Shown piece after piece: positions 1 through 13,200 of a stretch of 64,000 bases of DNA; positions within the stretch are counted from its first letter, which is position 1; every line of letters begins with the position of its first letter. The notes under the pieces are model-generated. The model searched no databases and was not told the origin of the DNA. It worked only from the letters and a program-made list of their open reading frames with translations. Position numbers and translations under genes: made by a program. Origin of the DNA: Micromussa lordhowensis (taxonomy: Eukaryota; Cnidaria; Anthozoa; Scleractinia; Lobophylliidae); NCBI GenBank assembly GCA_964020085.1, contig OZ026597.1, forward strand, positions 22,527,221 to 22,591,220, written 5' to 3'.

Positions 1-37
1 CATAATAAGCCGACGCCGATTGGCTCTAAAGTAATTT

Positions 38-200
38 TCACGTGATCTCCAGCTGATCTTTGAGTCCAAACCGGGACGCAAGCAAACAAAGGGAAAGGAA
101 TGTCCCCTTGGCTTCAGCAGACGTTCGTGGGGGAGGAATATTGCGTGACGAGCCCAAAGAGCGTCTGCGTAGGAGGCTAGCCTGTTTCCTGTTCAACAAA
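38..200. repeat. Probable dispersed repeat fragment
   Basis: This stretch carries a phrase (CGTGACGAGCCCAAAGAGCGTCTGCGTAGGAGGC at about 145-178, given here only by position) that looks like a dispersed cnidarian repeat, and it is open on the minus strand without resembling a conserved protein. It lies upstream of the first visible ODR4 exon, whose missing 5' exons were not found here. The repeat assignment is from pattern memory and is weak. Confidence 0.3.
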
Positions 201-511
201 TAAACTCCTAAAGGCAACCTGCGTGCCTTGTTTGCTATTATTATTATTGTTGTTATTTCCAAACGTTATTTCTCGAAAACGAAGAGAAACGCAGCGAAAA
301 AAAAATACCGAGCAATGTTTTTCAACTGAAATAAATGCCACATGCAAAAATTCAGCTTATTTGGAGCAAAAAATTAAAAAAAAAAACAAAATCGTCACTT
401 ATCCCCTTTTTCCACTAGCCTCCTCAAATATTGAAGTAAGTGTAATCTGTATTTCCTAGCAGAGTGGAAATAAGTTAAAACAAAATTCTGTCCTTTCCTT
501 GATTTCAAAAG

Positions 512-3500
512 GTATCAAGAATGTTGACAGGAGGCTTGAATGTTGTTGGAGTTTTTGCATTTGGTCCTTCAGACATGCTGACCAAAACACAAGGAAAGCT
601 TCGTCAACTTGTTTTCTCTTTCCAGAAGACTGTACATCACAAACCTGCATCATATTTTGGTGACCTCAGTCACACTAGAATCCTACTTCAAATTTGTTCT
701 GCAACTAAGAAGTATCCTTTATGAATTTAATTGACATCAATGCCTCGAGCGTGCACATTGTGTGTGGTGCATGGAAAAACCAGCCTCCTCCTAAACGACC
801 CACACCCACCCCCCACCTTTCCGCTGCACTCTCCAGAAAAGACATGGTAAATTTCCATTTGTTTAGTCTATTATAATGTCAGAGTAATATACATTACAGG
901 AAAGTTGAATTTTATTAGTGCCTTAGTTTCCCGTATGATTTTCTCAGAATGATCCTATTAGAATGATCCTGACTCTTTGGAGCTTTCCTTGACTTACTGT
1001 TCCAGAATCACTTGCAGAACCATTGATGTGTCTGATCAAAGAGTAAGTTGCATATCTAGAAGCTATAAGGGATTTTTATTAATGGTTTTAATTTCATAGA
1101 AGACACACCCTGGATCTCTTTCATTTTTTACTTAAACCTCCTGTTTTATTGATATCATTTGCCTTGACGTAATTTTTCTTGTATTTACTTGTTGCAGGCC
1201 ACACCAAATCCAGCTGAGGTCAAGCATCAGGCATTTGCCTCAAAGTGGATAAAACTAGAAAGCTCATTGTCATTGTCATTGTCTAACAGATTCTTTACAG
1301 TTCCAAGGAAACTTGAACGATCTGGCCTTCAAAACCAAATTATGGTTTGTTCATCACTATTCTTCATTTATGGATAAATTTTTAGTTAATGGTCGATGGA
1401 TGGACAGCAGAATAGTCCACCTCCAAGTGAACCTGAAGTGGTTTCTTGCTGGGGATTAAGTCTTATTTGATGGCATATTTTTCATCTTTGTCATACTTTT
1501 TTCCTCCCCCAACTCTCACCTATAGTTCCTCCTTTAATCAAAAGGCTAAAACAATTAAAGTTGTTTCAATTAATGTAAGCCAGTCCTTGGTGCCAACTAC
1601 ATGTAAAAGGATTGCAGCCTCTGGGGATGAGAATGTGTGTTTTATAGCAGCTTTGACAGTTCTAATTACTTGGACATTTATGTACTTCTGTCATGTCTGT
1701 GTTAATAGCTTTAATACAAATATGTAGGTTCTCTTCTAAGCAGCACTGGTATTTTAAATCAACAGGGTAGTATCCATGACATGCTACACAGCATATCAGC
1801 TGCCTTGTGCACGGTGAATGGAGAGCTTTGTACTGATGACCAGCCACTTGTATCAGGAGAAAAGCTAGGAAAATCTAGTCATGTTGCCTCTAAATCTACA
1901 CAGGCGTTTAAGATTGACATTTTTACTGAAGAGGTAAGTCTCTGCAATGTAGCAGTTCTCATCACTCTGCTCTAATACACGTGACAAATTCAATGGATTT
2001 TAAATGTTAACAAATGAACGTATAGCACCATTATGATGTCATAGGTGGGGGGCGCTATGTTGTTTATAAAGACTACAAGAGTGCCCAGGAGGTTCATAAT
2101 ATTAAGGGCTGTGCATTGGGCAAATGGGCAAGCTGTGTAGAAATACATTTTGTAGAAAGAGCAAAAGGGATTGTGCGAACTAGAAAAGTATCCTATTTGA
2201 GGCGCAACCCAAAATCTACTAAAATAATCTGATAACAAATCTAAAATGTAATAAAATTACAATAAATCTTATTTATTAATAATACTGGACAGCAAAGTGC
2301 AATTAAAATCAGTCAGATAAAATTACAAGCAGTTGCAAGGACAGTTACAGGAGAGGAACCAGGTGCAGGGCATGTCAATATTATAAGTAGTGTCCAGTAA
2401 AGTAAAATAAGTGGTACCCATATCCAGAAATACAATTATAGAGAAAGACAAGATCTCTGAGTTCCCTGTCGTAAGTTAATGTTAGTAAGCGAAGAGTCAT
2501 TAGTTTATTTATTTATTTTTATTTATTACAATTCACGGCAGTAAGAATAACAATACAACAGAAAAAAGTGAAGATAGATAGTGTCTGCCTGACTTTGATA
2601 TCGGTGATAAGTAGGCGAATACAGGTGTAAGAATAGACCAATTTCGATATATTAAAATTCAGCCTAACACAAAAGACCTCAGCACGAGGGTCTGGGGAAT
2701 AAACCCCACAAAGTCTGTACTTATTCCCCAGAACCTCGTACTGAGGTCTATTGTTTTAGGCTGAATTTTAATATATCAAAATCGGTCTATTCAACTACCA
2801 TGATTCCATGCAGGCACACCTCATAGAGGGAATTGGCCATTGATATATTCTGTTCTTTTTATTTTCATTGAAAAGAAAATTGAACCTTGTATCTGGTTAA
2901 TATGTACGAATTTCTGTCTCCAGTCATGTGGTCCTTTAGAACCAGTGGAGAAACACACAGCTGCCTCCCTAGTATTGAGTGGTTCTATGTCTTGTCGAGC
3001 TTATATTCATCAAAAAGCCACTGTCGGGGAGGCGATTCAGGTATGCTGTCGACATATGCAGACACATGTCAAGAAAAGTTAGGTATGATTTATGTTTGCC
3101 TCCTTTTATGGGATTGCCGAGAATGGCAGGGTATGCCATAATGTGGCTGAGAGAAACCTTACTTCGGTACAGATCAAAGTGGTTTCGATCCGTGACTCTT
3201 AATGAATACACTGCGAGAACTGTTACCTAAATTCTCAGTAGATCTTCTAGCCAAAAGCAAGAATAGCGCGTGGGATGAATGACGGCGACCGGATAAGTTA
3301 GACAGTTGGAAAAAGGCTCGTAGAAACAGAGTTACTTTATATTCTGATTGATTCTGTTTTCAATGCTATCAAATTTGTGATGAACATCGACCCTTAAACC
3401 GACGAATGCAGGTGTTAGACTTCAAGTGACTGTTTATGTACATGTAGGTACCACTTCTTCGGAAAAATCTGATCTTGACGTAATAACGATGACATACCTA

Positions 3501-5175
3501 CAAATATATTCTGAAAAAAAATGTGAATCCAAGTTTTGGCCGCATTCTTTGGTTTTCTTTTAGGCTTTGAAGTATGATGCCGTGCGTAGTTTCCTGTCTC
3601 GTTGTGAAGTACTGTGCGAAGATGTCATGGACAGTCAGGAAGAGAAAACAACTAATGGTACATTTATACTGCATGTCATAAAAAATACGTGAACATTCTC
3701 TTGATGTAATTCCAAATTTTCAGAACTAGTATTAATATAAATGTATCACCATCAGTAAGTGGAAGCAATCTTTTCAACTTGGGACGAGGTTTAGAGAAAC
3801 TCGTTGCCAAATTATGTGAAGGGAAAAATAAATCTCAATACATTTCTCATTATGTTTCATGAGCATGCAGGCATGAAATCATCAGTATTTGTAGGATTTA
3901 GGTTACTCAAGCAAAGTGTGAAATGGATCGTACTCATCTATTTTCGCTATCTTTTTTTTTCGCTCAGAAACATTCTCGTCAACATGGACTTCTCCTCAAA
4001 GAGTGTTTGCTCCTCTTGGACCAGGACACCTTACAGTGTGTGACTATGTGTTTAAGGACGAAACGTTCAAGGTTATTAACACCGACTCTTTGTTAACCTG
4101 ATTTCAGACGGTCCAAGGTCGCTTGCCCAAACTCTCTCCGAGCGAGCGACCTCACACCATCTGAGAATCAGGCTAACTCGTTTTGAGCTAAGATTCAAAT
4201 TCAGATTTACAGGTAAATCCGGTGAAACATGGACTGCTGTTAACTACGATGCTTTTTGAATTTTTTCACAGGAATCTAGGGAACGAATGACAGAATTGTT
4301 AGATGTCAATCCCAAAGAAGAAGACTTTGAATGCAGAGAAGAATTCCCAGGTACAGTGTATGCACACGTGTTTCTTTAATTTGTTAGAGTCAAGTTCTTG
4401 CTGTGAAGCATGGTTAGATTTGTTAGTTTCTGCACACTACGTTAACGAAGTCTAAATTTGTGTGTTGCGCCCCGCAGATGTAGAAACAGTGAGAAGTTTA
4501 GTAGACGAATTGGAAACTGACAGCAGAGACGAGACAACTACGGACAACGATCCAGTCCAACAAGGAATTGGAAAACGAGTAATAGGTGAGCTTCTGGCCC
4601 AAAAGACAAGACCCGAGAAAGTCCGGGAATGGGGATAAATGCCCCAGTACATCCTCCATCTCCCTGTTGTTTTACCTGATGGGTTATTAGTGGGCAAAAC
4701 ATAAGAGCCTTGATTTTCCTGTGCTTTTGCCTTGGTATATTATTAGTCTGCGCTATTAATCGGTAATAAGAAATTAACTTGAAAGTCGAGAAAAGAAGTT
4801 GAGGACGAGCTACTTCGTGCCTTTGCGTGAGCCCTTATCCAGGGGAATGTTCAAATAATTCTTCAATGATGTCTTGAGGTAGAAGGGCATGTTTAATCGT
4901 TCGTCTTCTTGCAGCAAGATTGTCTTTGCCACTATACGTGTGTACCCAAGTCTGGCTGAGAAAGGAGAGAGAGAAAACCTATGGGCGTGTACACGCGCAG
5001 CTGATTGCAAGACGAACAGAGCTCTCTTTGTCTGAGTTGTAAAAAGAAGCACGATGGAATTGTCTTACACTTACTCTGCTTTGTAATTCATATCTCTGCA
5101 GGCGCAGTCGTTGGAATTGTTGTGGCGGTAGTGGCTGCTGGAATGACTCTTCTTTGGGGGGAACAAGCGGGATAA
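512..5175 (+). CDS. ODR4: ODR4 homologue (GPCR/odorant-receptor trafficking factor), 5' end missing
   Basis: Ten exons were assembled by hand: 512-711, 1006-1042, 1198-1344, 1766-1933, 2924-3040, 3564-3657, 3968-4071, 4272-4350, 4478-4585 and 5102-5175. All borders are AG/GT, the phases agree, and the total of 1,128 nt is exactly 376 codons, giving 375 residues of the C-terminal part. Diagnostic segments are VSRMLTGGLNVVGVF at the first exon, the QICSATKKITCRTIDVSD junction, AEVKHQAF, CRAYIH, and RVFAPLGP followed by LCDY-like TVCDYVF. The last exon encodes a single C-terminal hydrophobic helix (about 18 residues, GAVVGIVVAVVAAGMTLLW), as expected for a tail-anchored ER protein. ODR-4 proteins help fold and export certain GPCRs to cilia and membranes; that role is known from the family and not shown here. 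The N-terminal exon(s) are not visible and probably lie upstream of the window. Confidence 0.9.
2632..2791. mobile_element. Foldback MITE in ODR4 intron
   Basis: A 160-bp near-perfect palindrome: AATAGACCAATTTCGATATA at the left reappears inverted at the right end, and the arms continue through the AGACCTCAG...CTGAGGTCT segment to a short loop around 2704-2722. It has no coding capacity. The structure fits a non-autonomous foldback DNA transposon; the superfamily is not evident. Confidence 0.85.
4092..4177. mobile_element. Small inverted-repeat element in ODR4 intron
   Basis: Arms GTTAACCTGATTTCAGACGG and the inverted CCATCTGAGAATCAGGCTAAC pair around a short centre that includes GGTCGCTTGC/GCGAGCGACC. 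The 86-bp length and imperfect arms fit an old MITE lying between two ODR4 exons. Confidence 0.6.
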
Positions 5176-7254
5176 AATAACGCCCAAGATAATAGATAGG
5201 TTGTTTTAAAACTGAATTAAATTATTGACTCGTCCCACACCTAGTGTTGTTTTCCTGCGCCCGAGTGTTTGTTCCTGGTATGTCAAGACAAAAGAGATGC
5301 TGTGGTTACTGAAATTTGTACACAGAAACGGCGGTGAACGCTTTTTCCAGACTTGAGGCGTGTTATCGAAGACAAAAAGGTTTTAGGGTATAAGCAGTCC
5401 TAGGTCAATTTGAATCTGATTTAACCTGATCGCAGGTTAAACCAATTTGAACCCAATCCATTGTGTAGCGATCGTCGCAAAAATCGATTGCGACAGAAAC
5501 CGGGGTAAAGTAAGAAATTGGTAGGGAAACTATGGAAACGGAAACGGTTTGCTCTCTCGATACATTAAATAAGCGCTATTAAAATCCCTTTGAGGTTTCG
5601 TTCAGGATTGGGAGTAATATCTGCGAGTTCTAACCTTTTGTGCGGGTGGTTTGATTTTCTTGGGTCATTCTCATCCATTTTCTTTCAACAGTCGTTTAAT
5701 TTTTCCCCAGCGCCACCCCCTTGCGTTTGGGCTTTTTTTCAAACCCTCTATGGTTAATTCTTTAACTCATTGCAATCTCGACGAACTCTCGACAAAATAG
5801 AGGGGGTCTGTGGAAAGACTAATTACCTTCGTACATGTTAAATGAAGGAAGATGTAACAAGGGAAATGATGTCATTACTGAAAACCAAAAATGTTATAAA
5901 ATCATCTGTTTATGTCAACGTTTTGATGGTCACTAAAATTACAACATTTTTAATTGGCATATGGTAAAACCACAATCGTCATTTTTTTCTCATAAATGTA
6001 GCTATTTTATGTGCGCAATGCGTTACAAACCGAATTTGAAACAATTTTATAGCTTTAAAAATTAATAATAGAAAGAATAAACGTAATGTTAATATAGTAT
6101 GGACGCATAAATAGTCTAGCATAAGCGAATGCATCTTTGGAGTAAAAACTTTACAATGTGACGAATAAATAAAATAATATAAAATAGGGTATGTAGAATA
6201 TTGCTTAGAGAGTACAAAAATAAACACTAATTATATATTTTCCCCTTAAGTTACAATATGTAATATTTCTTCTTTTCGCAGACAAGAGAATCGGAGATTC
6301 CCAAGTCTAATAATGTTGTTCTTAATGTTAAGTCTATGAAAGAAACTCTTGTTGTAACCATTCAGATGAACCTTTTAAGAAATACTTTCTTGTGGTATCA
6401 CCAGAGGTTTATAATAGCATTATAAACTTCTGTTACTATGCAAATAAAAGCTATTGAGCAGTACTCTCGCGTGGCACTGTTTATAATGCTGTATAAGTTC
6501 ATGTGGCCATTCAAATGAAAACTGTTGAACAGTACCCGTAATTTGTAGATGTTTTGGAAACTTTTGAGAGTTAAAAGGTGAATGACTACAAGCAACTTTT
6601 ACAGATGCATAAGCATCAGCTTTTACGATAACTGCAGAAATTATCTCGCGCTCATTGGCAAATTTTAAATTCTCAATAAGCGAACAGACACATGAATTTA
6701 TAATTGATGCGATGCGTCAACGACCGAGAGCGAACAATTTGAGTTTTTAATGCGTCTGTCCTGTTATTGACAATGAAATTCGTCATAACATTGTCAAAGT
6801 AGCTGTGGATCCACTCGGCTATCGCCTCACAGATCCACTGCTACTTTGACAATGTTATGACGAAATCAATTGTCAATAACACGACAGACGCATGAAAAAC
6901 TGACGTCAGTTTGTTAAATGGACTTCTCCAATATTGTTGCAACTGGCAATTGCCTCGTTCCCAAGATCTTTTCTTGATCACAGAAACGAGGTTTGTAAAC
7001 CCTACGACTTCAAACGCAAGAATTGGAAAAGTGACCGAATTCCCGTAAAAAAACGCGTTTTAAATGACAAAATCTGGACCGAACGTTGTCTTCCGTAGGT
7101 TTAGAGACTTGTAGGTTTAGAGACTGTTTCGGGAATAACTATAACTATTTTCGACTTTAATACCATGGCACGAATTAAGATCAAGGTCCACCTGTGAACG
7201 GTAAGCGCATGTGAATTCGATTGTTAGTGTAATATTAGAATAAATATTTAGATG
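5176..7254. other. Intergenic region between ODR4 and AKNA 3' ends
   Basis: The two genes converge here. Apart from the MITE at 6743-6900 and a short hairpin near 5425-5445 (AACCTGATCGCAGGTT) I see no conserved coding sequence. AT-rich stretches between 5900 and 6600 contain only short random open frames. Confidence 0.6.
6743..6900. mobile_element. Foldback MITE, about 158 bp
   Basis: The left arm (TGCGTCTGTCCTGTTATTGA, then CGTCATAACATTGTCAAAGTAG) is repeated inverted on the right (CTACTTTGACAATGTTATGACG ... TCAATAACACGACAGACGCA) around a roughly 25-base loop with GTGGATC/GATCCAC at its base. It is non-coding and independent in sequence from the MITE at 2632-2791. Confidence 0.85.
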
Positions 7255-10200
7255 CTATCTTTTGCCGGATCGTATCAAGTCGGAAGCGATATTGCTGAGC
7301 ATTCTCTTGGAGATGTGCTGCATTCTTCTAGCGGCTTTGTTGGCTACGTCCAGTGATTGGTGGAGTCGATAACTCTCTAACTGCAAAAAAAAAAAGAAAA
7401 TTGACAATAGTCTTACTCTAGTCTTCTAGCACATTGGGAGAACTCAATAGCACGAATCGTACCTTTTGCAAAAGTCGAATTTTCTGTGCGCGATAAAAAG
7501 GGGATAGTTGGGGCGCATGCTCACGAACATTACCCAAACCTCTTGCGTTAAATGCTGCATAAATCAAGCACTCGAGGAGATCAGAGACTTTTCAAATTTA
7601 TGGGAAGTGCAATCTCACCTCATCTCCTGGATAACCTCCCAAGCTGCTACGATTGCCTGTGTTACTTCTAACTCGCACGTGCCTGCTGCAAGAAAGAGGA
7701 TACATTAATAACGAAACAATGTGAATCGCTTAAAACCAAGGCTAGTGTTCAATACTGGAAAACACCAACTCTAGAGCGGACCGAGGTTACCACTGTAAAA
7801 CGCTGCACTTAAAAACAGAAGGAACTAGTATTTAAATCTTTCACTTCCCAAGTCCCAAAAGATCCCTCGGCAAGGTAACTAATTTACATTGTCATTGTCA
7901 TGTACATTGTCAAACAGTTGAAATTCGTCACCTAAAGAATATTGCCTTCATGTACCACAAAATACCAATAACTAAATTAAAAGATGCTGCTTGGTAGTTC
8001 GTAAGGAGGATAATATTTTGAAATAAGAATAAACTTTTGAACTAACTTTTTCGCTAACTACTGGACGCTAAGAAATAGTAAAGCAACAACAGAAACATGA
8101 CACAATATTCAAGGGTTGTAAAGTTGTACCTTCTTTGTGCAGGGTATTCCTCGTCGCTTTCTGAATCTTCACTGTCTGACACTTGGTGGCCTCGCCGACT
8201 CCTCGACTTCCCCCGGGGGACATGATGGATGTGATGTACTGTTGGTGTCTCAGTGACAACTCCGGATGGTACCACGGTCACCCCGGGTAACACTCCGGTC
8301 GTTATCACGGGGGTCCCCGTGGTCGCCCCAGGATATGTGTTGGTATGATGATGAACAGGCGATGAGACCACACTAACACAAAACACGAGAGAAAATTATG
8401 ATATGAGCAGTTTTCAAGGGCAGAGAGGTTCTTTCATCAAGTGATATTTTTTCGTCAAAATATATTTTCATAAATTACACCTCAGTCACTTACTTGTGGT
8501 AGTAGGGCGAGTAGGGTGTAGACGCCGCCTCAGGGGTAGTAGGATAATGGACAAAAGTGTTTGTTAGTGCAGGAGTGTACGGTGTTTGCGTCTCGGTGTG
8601 ACGACGCGGCCGCGAAGAAGATGTCCCTGTGCTGGCCACCGGGGTTCCCTGGGGTGGGCCAGAATAACCCGGATAGTAATAATTCCCGTGACTATGACTC
8701 CCCGAGCCTCCACAAAATGGACACAAGAACTGCATCATGTGCACCTCGGGTGCTTGTGCGGGTGCTGGTGTGGTTGGTGCTTGTGCGGGTGCTGGAGTCG
8801 AAGGAGCCGGTGCTGGTCGGTCGTATTCTCTTCGCTTCAGCTCGCCTACATCCCTTGCAAGTTCTTCTATACGTCTCCTGAGATCATCGTAAGGCGAGGA
8901 GCTTGTCGAATTGTCTCTGCTCCGTGACATTTCGTTTGCCAGAGCATCGTATTTTTTTTGCAGGTTGTCGTACATGCTCGACATCTGTTGTTCGGCACCT
9001 CGTCGGGCCATTTCTCGTTCGAGATCGTCGTGCCTTCGTCGAAGATCGTCGTACATTTGAGCCTGCATTCCACGAGCGTTCGTATCCTGCTGCAGCTGGG
9101 CACGCAAGCTCTGCAGTTCGCCTCTTAGCTTGTCAACGGGATCTCTGTAAAAAAAAGATAAGGAATAAATTTTAAGAGCGCAACCAAGACAATCTAAGCA
9201 CTATGTCAAATGCAAGATGCATTACACAGACAGGCGCAAGCAACCGTCCTCTAGATTGTTCGGAAGATAATTCAGTTATTTTTATCATTTTTCAGCCAGA
9301 AAGAAGTGTCCTGATGTACCCCCAGTTCTCGATCAGTACAAAGAGTTAGCATTTTGATCACTGCACTGACCTGCGGTATCTCCTTTCATTGTCGCTGTAT
9401 CCACTGCTGCTGTCGTCACCTCTCCTAGACCGCCTTCCTGACCGCACTGATTCACGGTCACCCGGGTAACTGCGCACGCTCTGCTTATCCATTGGTCGGG
9501 ACTGATCTATCCGTGGGCCTATGGGAAAGATGGCAAACACGTAATGTAAAAGCTGCCATGAGAAAACTGTTGACGCAATGTTTTTCTTTCCTTTTTAATT
9601 TAAAGAATACGGCGTTATACTGAGCTTCGATTTCAGTGGTTAGCAATTACACTCATCGACAAGCTGCATGCTACCCCAACGAAATAAGACGAAATAGGCA
9701 ACTAAAAGAAAGAAGATTAAATTTTATCAATAAAAACTAGATTGTTATTAAATGATGTTGCATTTTCTATACCGCTGCCCTCCGAAGAAGTTGCGAAAAT
9801 CATTCGAGGGAGACCTTACGAGCGACGATGTCGCAGAGTAACTGAAGACGCGTTTGTAAACGTGTTTTGATGTATTGAACATCGTGGATATCTGCTATCG
9901 CGCAATAACATTACAACCGAATAATTTGTCTGCTGTTAAACTTAGTGGAGGTAAAGCAGTATTTCAGCTACAGAAGTGCAAGACACTTCAGACTATTATG
10001 ATCAATATCATTAATACCGAAGATCCAATACTACGCAGCAATTAACGAAAATCGAAAACAAGGATGAATCTCGTCCATTCTGTTTCCTGACACATTGATG
10101 CAATACACCAGGACATTCTTCCAGATAAAAACAATAAAACACCAGGTTCTGAGACCAATGTCAGGTCAAATACACACTTGAAATTCTCCATGAAAACAGC

Positions 10201-13200
10201 GCTTTACATACATGAGTAACATTTTTGATGCAGTTATCTGTTGCCATAGATTCAGAGCTACTCGACAAGAACACAACTGATCACAAGAAGATACCTTGGT
10301 CTAATCCATCCTGATCCATTTAGGAATTGAGAAGAAAGTACATTTTGCAGCGACACAGTTTGCAAAATGCCCACTAATAAGCCTGCTGCTGGCTGTCATA
10401 TCACTGCACGCTTATATATTATTAATATTCAAACATTTTCAAATCCTCTGCGCCGAATACACTCTTAACCGTTTGTTACAGCACCGCATTTACCTGCAAA
10501 AAGACCCTCCCGCATAAAGAACATGTTCTCCCATTTGAAACAAAAAATACCATTCCAGCTTGACGATAACGGTTGAGAATTACTTCAAATATTATTGCGC
10601 TAAGCATGCGGGCGGCAACTACGCAGTGTCCATTCTGATTGGATTGCCGATAAAGATTATTGGTAATATACCTAAAAACAAAAACCAGTGTTGTCCACGA
10701 CCGGTCTCCAAATACGGTGAAGATCCTACATAAATTAAGTAACAATTAGTCAAGAAACAGGAGTAACGAACTTTATCAAGAGCGAAAGTGATCACTGAAA
10801 AAAACAAAGGAAAAGAAGAAAAACTCGATACCGTAATATTTGATAAAACTCCTGTGCAGCATTAGAAATGATTCGAGGTTAACGCCACGTTAATGATTCG
10901 ACAGTTTGTTGATCAAAGGTTGTTTTTTTCATTGTAGTTTAGAGGAGATTAAAACACAAAAGACTCTGTGTCGGGACAATCAGGCAACAGAATATGACCG
11001 TGTCACACCTGTCGGGTTTGAAAATTATATTTTAATGAATGCGTGTACAAACGTAATAAATTCAATACACACTAAAAAAACACTCGAAATAGATTCAAAG
11101 AATAACGAACGGTACTGCACTGTCACCACGAAACAGCGGCGTATCCATTGTACTTATCAAAACATCAATTAAATGCAGCAAATAAAGAGTACTAAGCAGA
11201 TCGAGAATTTTCGCGTGTAAGAGAATATAATAAAGGATTAAGATATGTAATTGTTCTTTAAAACGTAACAGTATCAATTATGCTCCAGCTTCTGTGTTTA
11301 TTGACGTTTCTCTGGCGCAGATGTCACCATTCCTTTATTACAGAAATTAAAGTAATCAAAAGTGTTAATTTTTTAACTACTTATTACTGATCCCTTCCTT
11401 CATTAAAGGCAACTTTTCTAATAAAACTTTCAGTCCGCACATATATTGTTATTCACAATCGGATAATGACCTTAAAAATATTTAGGTTAAAACCGCAAAT
11501 TGAACGTACACGTACTAATGTCTCTGTTTCATCCTTAATTTACACTGAAACGTAGATAACAATTCTTACCCGTGTTCCTTACAGGAGTAGTTGCCTTCTC
11601 ATGGCGTGATGGCGTCCTTGAAGCTCGTCCCGTCACTGCGCTTTGTACCGATCTTTCTCCTGTACCGCCATCGTACAAGCTCGGAGTAGATGCATGCTTT
11701 CGTAAAGTGTCGTCAAGTCTTCGGACCCCCTCGTTATCCGATCGGGGGGCAGGATGTGTCGGAGTGTGCCGATGACTCCTCCGTTCTCTCTGTGAAGAAG
11801 GCGTTCTCGTCGGAGGTTTAGAATGAGTGGTTTCAAGATAACGGTCCTCGTCGCTTTCAGAGAGCGACTGAAGGGAAGACCTTCGTCGTCTCAGATCTCT
11901 ATTTCTAGGAATTAACTTTGGTGCAACTTTTGGTGTTGTCGTGCGGAGTCTTTCATCTTCAGTCTCTGTAGCGGACTGTTCTTGTAAAGTCGCGCTTCGC
12001 AGTTTATTCTCGGGGTAAAATGGCGGCGGAATGTCGGGCGACTCGTGTCCTCGGGATATCCGACTTCCCTCCGAGCCAAAAAACCCGCTATCAAAGCCCC
12101 TTTCGGAGTCTGCAACTCCGTTACGATGCTTGCTTCTACGTTGAAGGTCTTTTGGTCGGGCTGGTCCGTCAGTGTTGGGAAGGAAGAGAGGGGTAGAAAC
12201 ACGGCTGTCACCAGACACGCTTGCTCTGAGAGGGCGACCATGAGCAACTCGGGAAGGTTTACGCGCGCTTTCATCGTGTAATCCATTCAAAGACCGTGGC
12301 GGTTCTCGCACACTGTTTCTCCTGATTCGCGGGTCTTGTGGCACGTGCTGTTCACGTGGAGAACTGTGGGTACTAGCGGTGCGATCACGTGATTCAAACG
12401 GTTCAACTGGCTCAGCAGCAATCACGGGGTCACGCAAGCTTTCGTGATCGGAAACAACGCTGGACCGTGGCAGACGTGACGCTTTTGAATTAGCACGTGA
12501 TCGTCTGCTACTGGCTTCACTAAGGCGACTGTCCTGGCGTCGTGGTGGAGAAGGAATTCCACTCACATTGTTACGCACGGGACTGGAAGAAGCTCGCGGT
12601 GATTTTGAACTGCCAGGGGAGGTCTGAGGAGAAGCTAAGCTAGAAGAAGGCAAATCATCGCCGTCGTCTTCAGGGGGTGAATCAATGTCCTCTGTGTTGG
12701 CACGGCTCCGGTAACTGTTGGTTCGTGACCGCTGTGAACTGAAACGGATAAAAGTGTGCTATTGTCAGAGGCCTTCTTGGTTATGGCTAGTTGGGGTCGG
12801 TTAAGTATTGCTCAATTAGACAAACACAAGATGTGACAACAATTTTAACGACACTGATGATGCATCCAACACATTTGGAGTCGTTCGTGATCGTTCTCAG
12901 TCTATCCCAATCTTAGCCATGCTGGTACATTTCTACTATTTTCATGATATAAGCACGTATGTACAAAACAACACAAGAGTCCAAGTTCATCCCACTTTCC
13001 TGGACCGTGTAATAATTCTTGTAATTCTAATAGGTCTTTCAAACAAGACAATAAGTATATTCATGGTATAAAGAGTGAAGGTGTCACACTCGAAATGATG
13101 GAAACTTTTTCATGAGAAAGCAAGCTTTCGAAAAGGAGTGTGAAAATTATTTTACCTTGTGTAGGGCAAGGAGCCTATTTGTGACCTATCGTGTGGCCCT

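Noticed and set aside
8561..9175. Plus-strand frames over AKNA exon 11
   Set aside because: Shadows of the minus-strand coding exon, whose splice borders and phases fit the 14-exon model.
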